Positions 7,995 through 16,572 of a stretch of 64,000 nt of DNA are shown here, one piece after another. This stretch comes from Afipia sp. (lineage in GTDB: Bacteria > Pseudomonadota > Alphaproteobacteria > Rhizobiales > Xanthobacteraceae), in the NCBI GenBank assembly GCA_017474385.1, contig JAFVHU010000090.1, positions 1 to 64,000 of the forward strand. The letters run 5' to 3'. The notes beneath the pieces were generated by a model. That model was not told where the DNA came from, searched no databases, and saw only the letters and a list, made by a program, of their open reading frames with translations. How positions within the stretch are numbered: position 1 is the stretch's first letter; every line of letters starts with the position of its first letter. A program made the position numbers and the translations under genes.

Positions 7995-10900
7995 ATGTTC
8001 AGCAAGGTCCTCATTGCCAACCGCGGCGAAATCGCTGGGCGGATCGGCAAAACATTGCGCCGCATGGGCGTTGCGTCTGTCGCTGTCTACTCCGATGCCG
8101 ATCGATTCACCCGGCCTGTTCTTGATGCGGATGAAGCGATCCGCGTTGGTCCAGCACCAGCCGCAGAGAGCTATCTCAACATTGATGCGATTATCGCAGC
8201 ATGTCTGGAGACCGGCGCACAGGCGGTTCATCCGGGTTACGGGTTTCTCTCCGAGAACCGCGGCTTTGCCGAGAAACTGGCGGAGCATGGCATTGCTTTC
8301 ATCGGGCCGCGTCCTGAGCATCTCGACGCGTTCGGGCTGAAGCACAAGGCCCGCGAAATCGCGCGGTTAAGTCGCGTTCCGCTGCTGCCCGGGTCCGGGC
8401 TGCTCGAAACTGTTGAGGAGGCTTTGGCTGAAGCCGAAAATGTCGGTTACCCATTGATGCTGAAAAGCACCGCGGGCGGCGGCGGCATCGGCATGCAGCT
8501 TTGCTACGATGCGGATGCACTCCGTGAACGCTTCGCCAACGTGCAACGCACGGCGCGGGCGAATTTCGGCGATGCGCGGGTTTATCTGGAGCGGTTTGTC
8601 GCCGAGGCGCGGCACATCGAGGTGCAGATATTCGGCAACGGCAAGGGCAATGTGGTGGCGCTCGGTGAGCGCGATTGTTCGTTGCAGCGGCGCAATCAAA
8701 AGGTCATCGAGGAAACGCCTGCGCCGGGTCTGAGCGATGAGATGCGCACGCGACTTCATGAGGCAGCGGTAGCGCTGGGCAGGAGCGTGGCCTACGAGTC
8801 TGCCGGCACGGTGGAGTTCATTTACGACGTTGAGCGCGAGGATTTCTACTTTCTTGAGGTCAATACCCGGCTTCAGGTCGAGCACCCGGTAACGGAAGCC
8901 GTGTTCGGTATCGATCTGGTCGAATGGATGGTGCGGCAGGCCGCCGGTGAAGATGTTCTCGCTGGATTGGGCCCGCTGGTGCCGAAGGGCGCGGCCATCG
9001 AAGTGCGGGTTTACGCCGAGAATCCCAATGCCGGGTTTCGTCCCAGTGCCGGACGTCTGACTAATGTTCGTTTCCCGGATGGTGCACGTGTCGACGGCTG
9101 GATCGAAACAGGCGTCGAGGTCACGCCGTTTTACGACCCCATGCTGGCGAAGGTGATTGTCGCGGCGGACACGCGTAAGGATGCGATTGAAAAACTCGTC
9201 AGCGTGCTGGACAGCTCAACCGTTGCTGGAATCGAAACCAACCTTGGCTATCTGCGCGCAATTGCTAACTCGGAGGTTTTCCGCAGCGGGCGCGTCGCTA
9301 CCAATGTTCTGAATAACTTCGTATTTTCCCCACGGAGCATCGATGTACTGGCTCCGGGTGCGCAATCCGGCTTGCAGGAATTGCCGGGCCGGTTGCATCT
9401 GTGGCATGTCGGTGTTCCGCCGAGCGGCCCCATGGACGAGCGGTCGTTTCGCCTGGCCAACACCATTGTCGGGAATCCCGAGACGACGGCCGCCCTCGAA
9501 TTGACCGTTAACGGGCCGACATTGCGCTTCAACGCCGACGCCACGATCGGTCTTGCCGGTGCGACGATGTCGGCGAAACTCGATGGTGTCGCGGTCGAGC
9601 ATGGTTCACCCGTCGTCATACGGGCGGGTCAGACGCTTGCTATCGGCAAGATCGAGGGTGCGGGTCAGCGCTGCTATCTTGCCGTACGCGGCGGATTCGA
9701 TGCGCCGAAGATTTTCGGATCGCGCGCGGTGTTCACGCTCGGGATGTTCGGCGGCCACGCCACCGGCGCGTTGAAGGCCGGAGACGTCCTGCATATTGCT
9801 GGAGACACCGACGGTTTGAAGACCCCGCGTGCTTTGACGACTAAAGAGCGCCCTGTGCTGACTCGCGATTGGGAGATTGGGGTGATCTACGGGCCGCATG
9901 GCGCACCTGATTTCTTTCGCTATGATGACATCGCAACGTTGTTCTCCGCGCAATACGAGGTGCATTTCAACAGCGCGCGGACCGGCGTGCGGCTGACAGG
10001 ACCCAAGCCGGCATGGGCGCGAGCGGATGGCGGCGAGGCGGGGCTGCATCCTTCCAACATCCACGACAATGCCTATGCGGTGGGATCGATCGATTTCACC
10101 GGTGACATGCCGATCATCCTCGGGCCGGACGGGCCGAGCCTCGGCGGTTTCGTTTGTCCAGCCGTGGTGGCACGCGACGAGCTCTGGAAAACCGGCCAGC
10201 TCCGGCCCGGCGACACCGTTCGTTTCGTCGCGGCGTCCCGGGAAGACGATCCGGTTGCCGGACCGCTGCCATTGAATGGAAATTCAACTCTCGGGTCAGC
10301 CATCGTTGGACGTAGCGATGATGGCCCGCTGCCGGTGGTCTATCGGCGGGCAGGCGACGACAACCTGCTGGTCGAATATGGCCCGATGGAACTCGACATC
10401 GCGTTACGGCTTCGCGTTCATGTTCTGGCGGAAGCTGTCGCCAAGGTGAACCTGCCGGGTATCATCGATCTCACGCCTGGAATTCGTTCGCTGCAAATCC
10501 ATTACGACAGCACGATTCTTTCGCGACGCCGCCTGTTGGATGTTCTTCAAGAACTTGAACGAAGCCTGCCGCCTGTCGATGCCATGAAAGTTCCGAGCCG
10601 CATCGTGCACCTGCCGTTGTCATGGAACGACCCGCAGGCCGTTCTGGCGATGCAGAAATATCAGGAACTGGTGCGTGCCGATGCGCCGTGGTGTCCGTCG
10701 AACATCGAGTTCATCCGGCGCATTAACGGTCTGGACAGCGAGGACGACGTCAAGCGGATTGTCTTCGATGCCAGCTATCTCGTGCTCGGCCTGGGCGATG
10801 TCTATCTTGGTGCGCCGGTAGCGACACCGGTCGATCCGCGCCATCGGCTTGTCACGACGAAATACAATCCGGCACGTACCTGGACGCCGGAGAATACCGT

Positions 10901-11549
10901 GGGCATCGGCGGCGCCTATATGTGCATCTATGGCATGGAAGGGCCGGGCGGTTATCAATTGTTTGGCCGCACGATTCAAATGTGGAATACATGGCGAACC
11001 ACGCCTGTGTTCAAGCCGGGGCATCCATGGCTGCTGCGGTTCTTCGACGAGATTCGCTTTTTTCCTGTCAGCGCGGAGGAATTGCTGGAGGCCCGCGCGG
11101 CGTTTCCGCACGGCGCTTATCCGCTAAAGATCGAGGAGAGCGAATTTTCCTATGCTGACTATGCCAAGGCTCTTGTCCGTGATCGCGACAGCATTGGGGC
11201 GTTCAAGCAGCGGCAGCAGGCAGCCTTCGAGGCCGAACGTCAGCGCTGGAAGGATCTGCGCATCGATGAGGTGCCTGATGATGCTGGAGCCAGCGCGAGC
11301 ACCGATGCCGAAGATATTCCGGATGGCAACACAGGCGCGTTTTCGGAGGTGCCAGGCAACGTCTGGAAAATTCTGGTGGATGAAGGCGCAAATGTTGCGG
11401 CGGGTGATGCGCTTGCGATCATCGAGTCGATGAAGATGGAAATCAGCGTACAGGCGCCTGTCGCCGGCCGCATATCATCTATCCGCATCAAGCCCGGGCA
11501 GACGTTACGCGCGGGCGATGTTGTTGCGGTGATCAACTCTCTCGGTTGA
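7995..11549 (+). CDS. Guanidine carboxylase (annotated as urea carboxylase family)
   Basis: Biotin- and ATP-dependent carboxylase, 1184 residues. Biotin carboxylase is at about 1-450 (ANRGEIAGRI start; glycine-rich TAGGGGIGM near 160; EVNTRLQVEHPVTE). The carboxyltransferase-like KipA/KipI modules are at about 460-1090, and the biotinyl domain has ESMKMEI with the biotin lysine at K1147. The riboswitch and deiminase genes point to guanidine carboxylation to carboxyguanidine rather than urea carboxylation. Residue 998 is Asn (QMWNTW); from memory, urea carboxylases carry Asp in this pocket and guanidine carboxylases Asn, but I could not align them. No allophanate hydrolase follows. Confidence 0.88.
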   Translation: MFSKVLIANRGEIAGRIGKTLRRMGVASVAVYSDADRFTRPVLDADEAIRVGPAPAAESYLNIDAIIAACLETGAQAVHPGYGFLSENRGFAEKLAEHGIAFIGPRPEHLDAFGLKHKAREIARLSRVPLLPGSGLLETVEEALAEAENVGYPLMLKSTAGGGGIGMQLCYDADALRERFANVQRTARANFGDARVYLERFVAEARHIEVQIFGNGKGNVVALGERDCSLQRRNQKVIEETPAPGLSDEMRTRLHEAAVALGRSVAYESAGTVEFIYDVEREDFYFLEVNTRLQVEHPVTEAVFGIDLVEWMVRQAAGEDVLAGLGPLVPKGAAIEVRVYAENPNAGFRPSAGRLTNVRFPDGARVDGWIETGVEVTPFYDPMLAKVIVAADTRKDAIEKLVSVLDSSTVAGIETNLGYLRAIANSEVFRSGRVATNVLNNFVFSPRSIDVLAPGAQSGLQELPGRLHLWHVGVPPSGPMDERSFRLANTIVGNPETTAALELTVNGPTLRFNADATIGLAGATMSAKLDGVAVEHGSPVVIRAGQTLAIGKIEGAGQRCYLAVRGGFDAPKIFGSRAVFTLGMFGGHATGALKAGDVLHIAGDTDGLKTPRALTTKERPVLTRDWEIGVIYGPHGAPDFFRYDDIATLFSAQYEVHFNSARTGVRLTGPKPAWARADGGEAGLHPSNIHDNAYAVGSIDFTGDMPIILGPDGPSLGGFVCPAVVARDELWKTGQLRPGDTVRFVAASREDDPVAGPLPLNGNSTLGSAIVGRSDDGPLPVVYRRAGDDNLLVEYGPMELDIALRLRVHVLAEAVAKVNLPGIIDLTPGIRSLQIHYDSTILSRRRLLDVLQELERSLPPVDAMKVPSRIVHLPLSWNDPQAVLAMQKYQELVRADAPWCPSNIEFIRRINGLDSEDDVKRIVFDASYLVLGLGDVYLGAPVATPVDPRHRLVTTKYNPARTWTPENTVGIGGAYMCIYGMEGPGGYQLFGRTIQMWNTWRTTPVFKPGHPWLLRFFDEIRFFPVSAEELLEARAAFPHGAYPLKIEESEFSYADYAKALVRDRDSIGAFKQRQQAAFEAERQRWKDLRIDEVPDDAGASASTDAEDIPDGNTGAFSEVPGNVWKILVDEGANVAAGDALAIIESMKMEISVQAPVAGRISSIRIKPGQTLRAGDVVAVINSLG

Positions 11550-11564
11550 GCATGTTAAAGCGAC

Positions 11565-11603
11565 CAGGATGCGCTGTTGTTGGCGCATCCTGTCGTTGTT
11601 TTT
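11565..11603 (+). terminator. Intrinsic terminator of the guanidine operon
   Basis: A stem of about 10 bases (CAGGATGCGC at 11565-11574 with GCGCATCCTG at 11583-11592) is followed by a T-rich tail. The next gene is convergent, so it may stop transcription from both sides. Confidence 0.8.
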
Positions 11604-11611
11604 GAGAATTG

Positions 11612-12259
11612 TCAGACCGCGGCCGCTTTGTCCGCCTGAAGGAAGCGGACGGCCTTGATCCATTCCTGGCCGATGGTCAGGTCGGTTTGCGACAACTGAT
11701 GTCCAGCGGCCAGAACCGGATGCTGAACATTCGCACCCGCTGTGGTCAGTAGTGCCGCAAGCTGCGCCGAATTGCTCGCGGGAATGATCGGATCGAGTAT
11801 GCCTGAGACGATGAGCACAGGCTTGTCGGTCAGATCGGCCTGCGGCGGTTGCGACAGCGGAACCATCGCACGCAGCAGGATTGCGCCCGCGAGGACATCC
11901 GGCCGGAGCAGCAACATCGCGGCCGCGATGTTTGCGCCGTTCGAATAGCCCAGCGCTAGGGGTGCGGCGATGCCGTAGCGCGCACGCGCGGCTTCCACGA
12001 AATCCGCAAGCCCGTCTGCGCGGCGGCGAACATCGTCCTCGTCGAATACGCCTTCGGACAGTCTGCGGAAGAAGCGCGGCATGCCATGCTCGAGCACTTG
12101 GCCGCGCGGCGACAGCAGCGCCGAGCCGGGCGAAACGGCCCGGCCAAGCGGCATCAGATCATTTTCATCGCCACCGGTGCCGTGAAGCAGCAGGAGCGGC
12201 GGTGCTTCGAGCCGGTTGCCCGGCTCGAAGCGATGGATGAAGTTGAGTTCGTTACTCAT
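11612..12259 (-). CDS. Alpha/beta hydrolase, carboxylesterase/phospholipase family (MhqD-like)
   Basis: A 215-residue serine hydrolase. The oxyanion segment LLLLHGTGGDEND is near residue 20, the nucleophile elbow is GYSNGAN, and SGILDPIIP plus AGHQLS supply the Asp and His. The start is MSNELNF at 12259; the frame upstream overlaps the VOC remnant. The start overlaps the stop of that remnant (TGATG), so the two were once a coupled pair, the arrangement of MhqO/MhqD-type quinone and ring-cleavage genes. With the partner truncated the gene has lost its original promoter. Confidence 0.85.
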   Translation of the reverse strand: MSNELNFIHRFEPGNRLEAPPLLLLHGTGGDENDLMPLGRAVSPGSALLSPRGQVLEHGMPRFFRRLSEGVFDEDDVRRRADGLADFVEAARARYGIAAPLALGYSNGANIAAAMLLLRPDVLAGAILLRAMVPLSQPPQADLTDKPVLIVSGILDPIIPASNSAQLAALLTTAGANVQHPVLAAGHQLSQTDLTIGQEWIKAVRFLQADKAAAV

Positions 12260-12450
12260 CACGCAACCTTTCCAAGGGGAGGGAGTACGCCCTCGATCTC
12301 CTCGCGGTGGGCTTCGAGGAACTTCGGCAGCTTCAGATCCTGACCGAGCGTTGCCACCGGTTCGTCCACGGCGAAGCCGGAGATCTCGGTTGCGATTTCG
12401 AACAGAATGCCGCCAGGCTCGCGGAAGTAGATCGATCGGAAATAGTTGCG
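12259..12450 (-). pseudogene. C-terminal remnant of a VOC ring-cleaving dioxygenase (MhqO-like)
   Basis: About 63 codons match the C-terminal part of MhqO-type glyoxalase-fold dioxygenases ([21 protein letters not shown], then [11 protein letters not shown] and IEGVLPPLG). Upstream of about 12450 the similarity stops abruptly and an unrelated gene fragment on the other strand begins. The whole N-terminal module is missing. The stop codon overlaps the esterase start. Confidence 0.8.
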
Positions 12451-12452
12451 GC

Positions 12453-13015
12453 GTCTGGAAGAACAGCTTTGCAGGTTCTTCCGTGATCGCACGATGGCTC
12501 CCGCCGGATTTCAAGGATGGGCTCGATCCCGATTCGACAGAAGGCGCGATCGATCTTGTCTATGATCTGTCGAATCTCCATGTGGAGTATGTGCGTGTAG
12601 AGCTGCCGGGGTTTCCGACAGCCTCCTGGCGCGTGTGGTGTCGAAGGACGGCGCCGTTCGGGTACGCCGCGTAGTATGCGCGGTCGACTGCGGCACCGTG
12701 GTCAACCCCAATACGGTGCAGGCGCAGGTCCAGAGCGGGATCATGTTCGGTGCGACCGCAGCGCTCTACGGCGAGATCACGCTGAAGAATGGCCGCGTCG
12801 AGCAGACCAACTTCGATACCTATCAGATGCTGCGGATCAATGAAGCGCCCGCCATCGAGGTCCACGTTGTTAAAAGCACGGAGCCGCCGGGCGGTATGGG
12901 CGAAACCGGAACATCGGCGATCGTTCCCGCAATTGCCAATGCGATCTTTGCCGCAACCGGCAAGCGCCTGCGCAAGATGCCCATCGATGCCAACGTGCTG
13001 AAACAACCGGTGTGA
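12453..13015 (+). pseudogene. C-terminal remnant of a molybdopterin-binding aldehyde/xanthine dehydrogenase subunit (IorB-like)
   Basis: Fragment of a molybdenum hydroxylase large subunit of the isoquinoline 1-oxidoreductase beta type. It begins without a start at [17 protein letters not shown] (about 12456) and reads to about GFPTAS at 12620. It then changes frame and resumes in a later part of the family (VVSKDGAVRVRRVVCAVDCG) to a normal C-terminus (PPGGMGETGTSAIVPA, IFAATGKRLRK) and the TGA at 13013. So both the N-terminal bulk and an internal stretch are deleted. It adjoins the VOC remnant head to head. Confidence 0.82.
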
Positions 13016-13088
13016 CCAGCTCGCCTTTGCGACGTTGAAGACGACGATGAACTGAGGAAGCAGGACGGGGCCAACGATCTGGCTTCTC

Positions 13089-13580
13089 CTATTTTGCGCT
13101 CTTCGCGGACCGGCGCGAGGGGAGGGTGATGACGGTCTCAACGTCATTCTTCTTTACCGGTTTGCCATGCTCATCGACCATAGCGACGGAAAGTTTTTGT
13201 CCCGTTGTCTTTGACCGCAGTGTCAAAGGCCCGGAGCCGTTTCCGATCCAGTGATCGCTCCATTCGGTCAACGCGGTGAAGGATAAACCAAGCGACTGGC
13301 CTTTCCTGGTCAACGGATATTCGATCCGCGCCCGCTGCCCACCCTCGCGATACTCCCGTCGCTCCATCACACCGGCTTCGACAAGCCGGGCGAGGCGGTT
13401 GCTGAGCACGCTTCGGGGGATTTCCAGTTCGTTCTGAAAATCGTCGAACCGTCTGAGCCCGTATAGCGCCGATCGGAGGATGACCAGGATCCAGCGATCT
13501 CCGATCAGCCCAAACGCTTTCCAAAGATTGCAATCGCCGGGCGGGACAGGCGAGCGGCGGATGAGGGGAGTATCGGTCAT
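13089..13580 (-). CDS. HxlR-family transcriptional regulator
   Basis: Winged-helix regulator, 163 residues. The HxlR signature is clear: CNLWKAFGLIGDRWILVILR at about residues 17-36, then RRFDDFQNELEIPRSVLSNRLARLVEAGVMERR for the recognition helix and wing. The C-terminal 45 residues after EWSDHW are longer than in minimal HxlR proteins and basic at the end. It is divergent from the hydrolase gene at 13728, which it probably controls; HxlR proteins often sense aldehydes or electrophiles. Confidence 0.9.
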   Translation of the reverse strand: MTDTPLIRRSPVPPGDCNLWKAFGLIGDRWILVILRSALYGLRRFDDFQNELEIPRSVLSNRLARLVEAGVMERREYREGGQRARIEYPLTRKGQSLGLSFTALTEWSDHWIGNGSGPLTLRSKTTGQKLSVAMVDEHGKPVKKNDVETVITLPSRRSAKSAK

Positions 13581-13631
13581 GTGCGCACTTTATCTGAGTT
13601 GCAAAACTGGATCTAGGTGGGTTATAAGCTG

Positions 13632-13648
13632 AGTCCATAATTTGGACT
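13632..13648. promoter_or_regulatory. Inverted repeat, candidate HxlR operator
   Basis: AGTCCA-TAATT-TGGACT lies between the divergent HxlR gene and the 13662/13728 genes, 51 bases from the regulator start. Extended TATAAG/CTTATA arms flank it. A dyad in a divergent control region fits autoregulation; this is unproven. Confidence 0.5.
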
Positions 13649-13661
13649 TATAGGAGATGGT

Positions 13662-13724
13662 ATGCCCCTCACCACGATAAAAGCTCCGGCTGGCGATTTG
13701 ACTGTTGAGTCAAAGGGAAGCTAG
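13662..13724 (+). CDS. Short leader ORF, 20 aa
   Basis: Starts at ATG 13662 after a strong ribosome site (TAGGAGATGGT) and ends in TAG at 13722, 3 bases before the next ATG. The product would be 20 residues (MPLTTIKAPAG...). It may be a coupling leader, or the beginning of a gene whose remainder has been deleted. No family is recognisable. Confidence 0.4.
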   Translation: MPLTTIKAPAGDLTVESKGS

Positions 13725-13727
13725 CCG

Positions 13728-14546
13728 ATGCCGACCCGATCCATGCACAAGGACGATGCCCTCGAGGACTTCACGGCCCGCGGGATCACTCTCAACGACA
13801 TCACCAAGGTTGTACACGTGGCTGGAACCGGTCCCGCTGTGATCGTGATGGCGGAAATGCCTGGTATCAGCCCACATGTCGCCCGGTTCAGCCGCTGGGT
13901 TCGCGATGCGGGGTTCACCGTGTACATGCCTTCGCTGTTTGGCCGTGACGGCGCCTTGCCGAGCGCGGAGGAGGGCGCAATGATTTTTCAGCGTGCGTGC
14001 GTCAGCGCTGAATTCCGCGCTTTCGCTGCCAACGAATCCAGCCCGGTGACCGTATGGCTGCGGGCGCTGGCGCGGCATGCGCACGAGGAGTGTGGCGGTC
14101 CGGGCGTTGGCGCGATCGGGATGTGCTTCACCGGAAACTTCGCGCTCTCGATGATGCTGGAATCCTCGATGCTGGCGCCGGTTGTGTCCCAGCCGTCATT
14201 ACCGTTGAACGATCCGGCTGCTACCGGCATATCCGCTGATGAACTTGCCGCTGTTCGGGAACGTCTGGAGCGGGACGACCTGACCGTCATGGCTTATCGT
14301 TTCACGGGAGACAAGTTTTGCAGGGCTCAGCGCTTTGCTGCCTTCTCCGAAGCGCTCGGCGACCGCTTCGTTGCGCGGGTGCTTCCTGACAGCGCGGCCA
14401 ATACGGAATTGCCACCGTTCTTTGCAACCCATGTCACGTCTCCTCACAGCGTGGTGACCGCTCATCTCATCGACGAGGCAGGGCAGCCGACCATTGCCGC
14501 GCGTGATGAAATCCTGTCGTTCTTTGCTCACCGGCTCAATTCATGA
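13728..14546 (+). CDS. Dienelactone hydrolase family protein
   Basis: Alpha/beta hydrolase of 272 residues. The nucleophile is Cys133 in IGMCFTGNFAL, as in dienelactone hydrolases, which use Cys instead of Ser; GPAVIVMAEMPGI is the first strand and HSVVTAHLID carries the likely catalytic His. Dienelactone hydrolases open enol-lactone rings in aromatic breakdown. It is divergent from the HxlR gene and first of a run of catabolic genes. The C-terminus (ARDEILSFFAHRL) is full length. Confidence 0.87.
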   Translation: MPTRSMHKDDALEDFTARGITLNDITKVVHVAGTGPAVIVMAEMPGISPHVARFSRWVRDAGFTVYMPSLFGRDGALPSAEEGAMIFQRACVSAEFRAFAANESSPVTVWLRALARHAHEECGGPGVGAIGMCFTGNFALSMMLESSMLAPVVSQPSLPLNDPAATGISADELAAVRERLERDDLTVMAYRFTGDKFCRAQRFAAFSEALGDRFVARVLPDSAANTELPPFFATHVTSPHSVVTAHLIDEAGQPTIAARDEILSFFAHRLNS

Positions 14547-14583
14547 ATAAATGTGCGCGGTGTTAACCGGTTTGAGGCGAAGC

Positions 14584-15486
14584 ATGAAAATAGCGGTTAT
14601 GGGCGCCGGAGCCGTCGGTTGCTATTTCGGCGCGATGCTCGCAAGGGCCGGGAATCTGGTAACCCTGATAGGGCGTTCCCAGCATGTAGAAGCGGTCAGG
14701 CGGCACGGCCTCCTGCTGGAACACCGCGATTTCAGGGATCACGTGCAGGTATCCGCCACGACTGACGCCGTCGGTGTTGTGGACGCGGATATCGTTCTGT
14801 TTTGTGTGAAATCGGCTGATACGGAAGTTGCGGGGCGCCTGATCGCCCCGCACTTGAAGCACGGTGCTGTGGTCTTGTGCTTGCAAAACGGCGTCGATAA
14901 CGCTGATCGGCTGCAAACTACGATCGATCAGACTGCCGTGCCTGCGATTGTCTACGTCGCGGCCGAAATGGCCGGACCTGGTCACGTCAAGCACCACGGC
15001 AGGGGCGAGTTGATCATCGGCGCCTCACCCTCGAGCGCAAGTATCGCTGCAACATTTTCACAGGCCGGCGCACCTACCGCGGTCTCCGACAAGGTTGCCG
15101 ACGAGCTTTGGGTCAAGCTCATCACGAATTGTGCGTACAACGCGCTATCGGCGGTGGCGCAGCTGCCCTACGGACGGCTGTCCAAAGTCAACGGCGTCAC
15201 GGAAGTCGTCAGGAGCGTCGTGCGCGAATGCACAGAAGTCGCATCGGCTTTGGGCATCGTTGTACCGGAGAAGATCAGTGAAACAGTGTTGGCTCTGGCT
15301 GGTTCGATGCCTGACCAGTATTCGTCCACAGCTCAAGATCTGGCGCGCGGCAAAAAAACCGAAATTGACTATCTGAACGGCTATGTCGTCCGGAAGGGCG
15401 AGGAGCTTTCGATTCCAACGCCGGCTAACCGGACGCTCCTCGTCATGGTCAAGTTGCTTGAAGAAAAGGCGCGGCAAGCAATCTGA
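14584..15486 (+). CDS. Ketopantoate reductase family (PanE/ApbA) oxidoreductase
   Basis: NADPH-dependent reductase fold, 300 residues. It begins with the dinucleotide site GAGAVGCYFGAMLARAG and has CVKSADTE, LQNGVDN and the helix ELWVKLITNCAYNALSA with the family lysine. ATG 14584 is preceded by GAGGCGAAGC and places the Rossmann motif at the N-terminus. In this setting it more likely reduces a 2-oxo acid or similar intermediate of a catabolic route than ketopantoate. A second PanE-like gene is at 56519. Confidence 0.88.
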   Translation: MKIAVMGAGAVGCYFGAMLARAGNLVTLIGRSQHVEAVRRHGLLLEHRDFRDHVQVSATTDAVGVVDADIVLFCVKSADTEVAGRLIAPHLKHGAVVLCLQNGVDNADRLQTTIDQTAVPAIVYVAAEMAGPGHVKHHGRGELIIGASPSSASIAATFSQAGAPTAVSDKVADELWVKLITNCAYNALSAVAQLPYGRLSKVNGVTEVVRSVVRECTEVASALGIVVPEKISETVLALAGSMPDQYSSTAQDLARGKKTEIDYLNGYVVRKGEELSIPTPANRTLLVMVKLLEEKARQAI

Positions 15487-15606
15487 TGAACCGGCGGAAC
15501 GCATTCAACACTTAGCATGCGCCGGCAGTTTGCTGTTGTCAGATCAAGGCCCTTGCTGATATTGCGCGCGTCACGATCCATCCCGTTGACGAGAGGCGCG
15601 CACAGA

Positions 15607-16509
15607 ATGAATCAAACCGTTGGTATCGTTGGTGTCGGAATCATGGGCACCGCAATGGCGCGCAATCTGCATGAGGCAGGTTTTACGGTCGTTGGGTATG
15701 ATCCTGTGCCGGCTGCTGCTGCGCGGCTCGACTCAATGGGAGGGCAGGCGCTGAGTTCTCCACGCGCGGTTGCCGAAGCGGCGCAGATCACCATCATGTC
15801 GTTGCCGAAGGCCGAAGCGTTGACCGAGGTGATTAGCGGCGTCGATGGCATCGCTCAGGCCACAGGGGCCGGGCAGATCGTCATCGAATGCTCCACGTTG
15901 CCGCTCGACATCAAGCAGGCTGCATTCGATGTGATGGAGAAGAACAACAAAGTTCTCCTCGATTGTCCGATCAGCGGCACGGGCGCGCAGGCGGTCGCCA
16001 AGGACCTCGTGATTCTGGGCAGCGGCGACAAGGCGGCCTTCGAGCGCTGCGCCCCGGTTTTCGCCGGCATGTCTCGTGTGCAGCATTACCTTGGGCCGTT
16101 TGGTCGTGGCAGTATCATGAAGTACATCGCCAATCATCTCGTGACGATCCATAACGTTGCGGCGGCGGAAGCCATGGTTCTGGGCATCAAGGCAGGCATA
16201 GATCCCGCCGTCGTCTACGATACGCTTGCGGACAGTGCGGGCACCTCGCGGATGTTTCAGATGCGCGGTCCCTTGATGCGCGACGAACGTTATGACGAGC
16301 CGACGGCCACGATCCGCATGCAACTCAAGGATATTTCGATCATCGACGCCTTCGCTGCCGATCTCGACTGTGCGCTGCCGGTCTATGCCGCAGCATCGCA
16401 GGTCTATCACGCAGGTTCTGCACTTGGACGCCGGGAGCAGGACACGGCAGCGGTCTGCGCTGTGCTTGAGACGATGCACGGAATTGACCGGAAGAAGCCC
16501 AAGTCGTAG
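15607..16509 (+). CDS. NAD(P)-dependent beta-hydroxyacid dehydrogenase (3-hydroxyisobutyrate dehydrogenase family)
   Basis: 300-residue dehydrogenase. The Rossmann start is VGIVGVGIMGTAMARNL, the substrate-binding DCPISGTGAQA is near residue 120, and the catalytic lysine is in GRGSIMKYIANHLV. ATG 15607 is chosen over upstream in-frame codons because it puts the dinucleotide motif at residue 6. The family oxidises 3-hydroxy acids or reduces semialdehydes; the substrate here is unknown. It lies in line with the PanE-like and BKACE genes. Confidence 0.88.
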   Translation: MNQTVGIVGVGIMGTAMARNLHEAGFTVVGYDPVPAAAARLDSMGGQALSSPRAVAEAAQITIMSLPKAEALTEVISGVDGIAQATGAGQIVIECSTLPLDIKQAAFDVMEKNNKVLLDCPISGTGAQAVAKDLVILGSGDKAAFERCAPVFAGMSRVQHYLGPFGRGSIMKYIANHLVTIHNVAAAEAMVLGIKAGIDPAVVYDTLADSAGTSRMFQMRGPLMRDERYDEPTATIRMQLKDISIIDAFAADLDCALPVYAAASQVYHAGSALGRREQDTAAVCAVLETMHGIDRKKPKS

Positions 16510-16572
16510 AGCAGTCGCGCTTTCGCTTCTCATTCGCTCGGTTTGAGCACATCATCGAAGGGTAGGGCCGGC

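Noticed and set aside
13658..13667. TGGTATGCCC as an eighth GntR-type site
   Set aside because: Only one half matches and it overlaps a start codon; no 17-base palindrome is formed.
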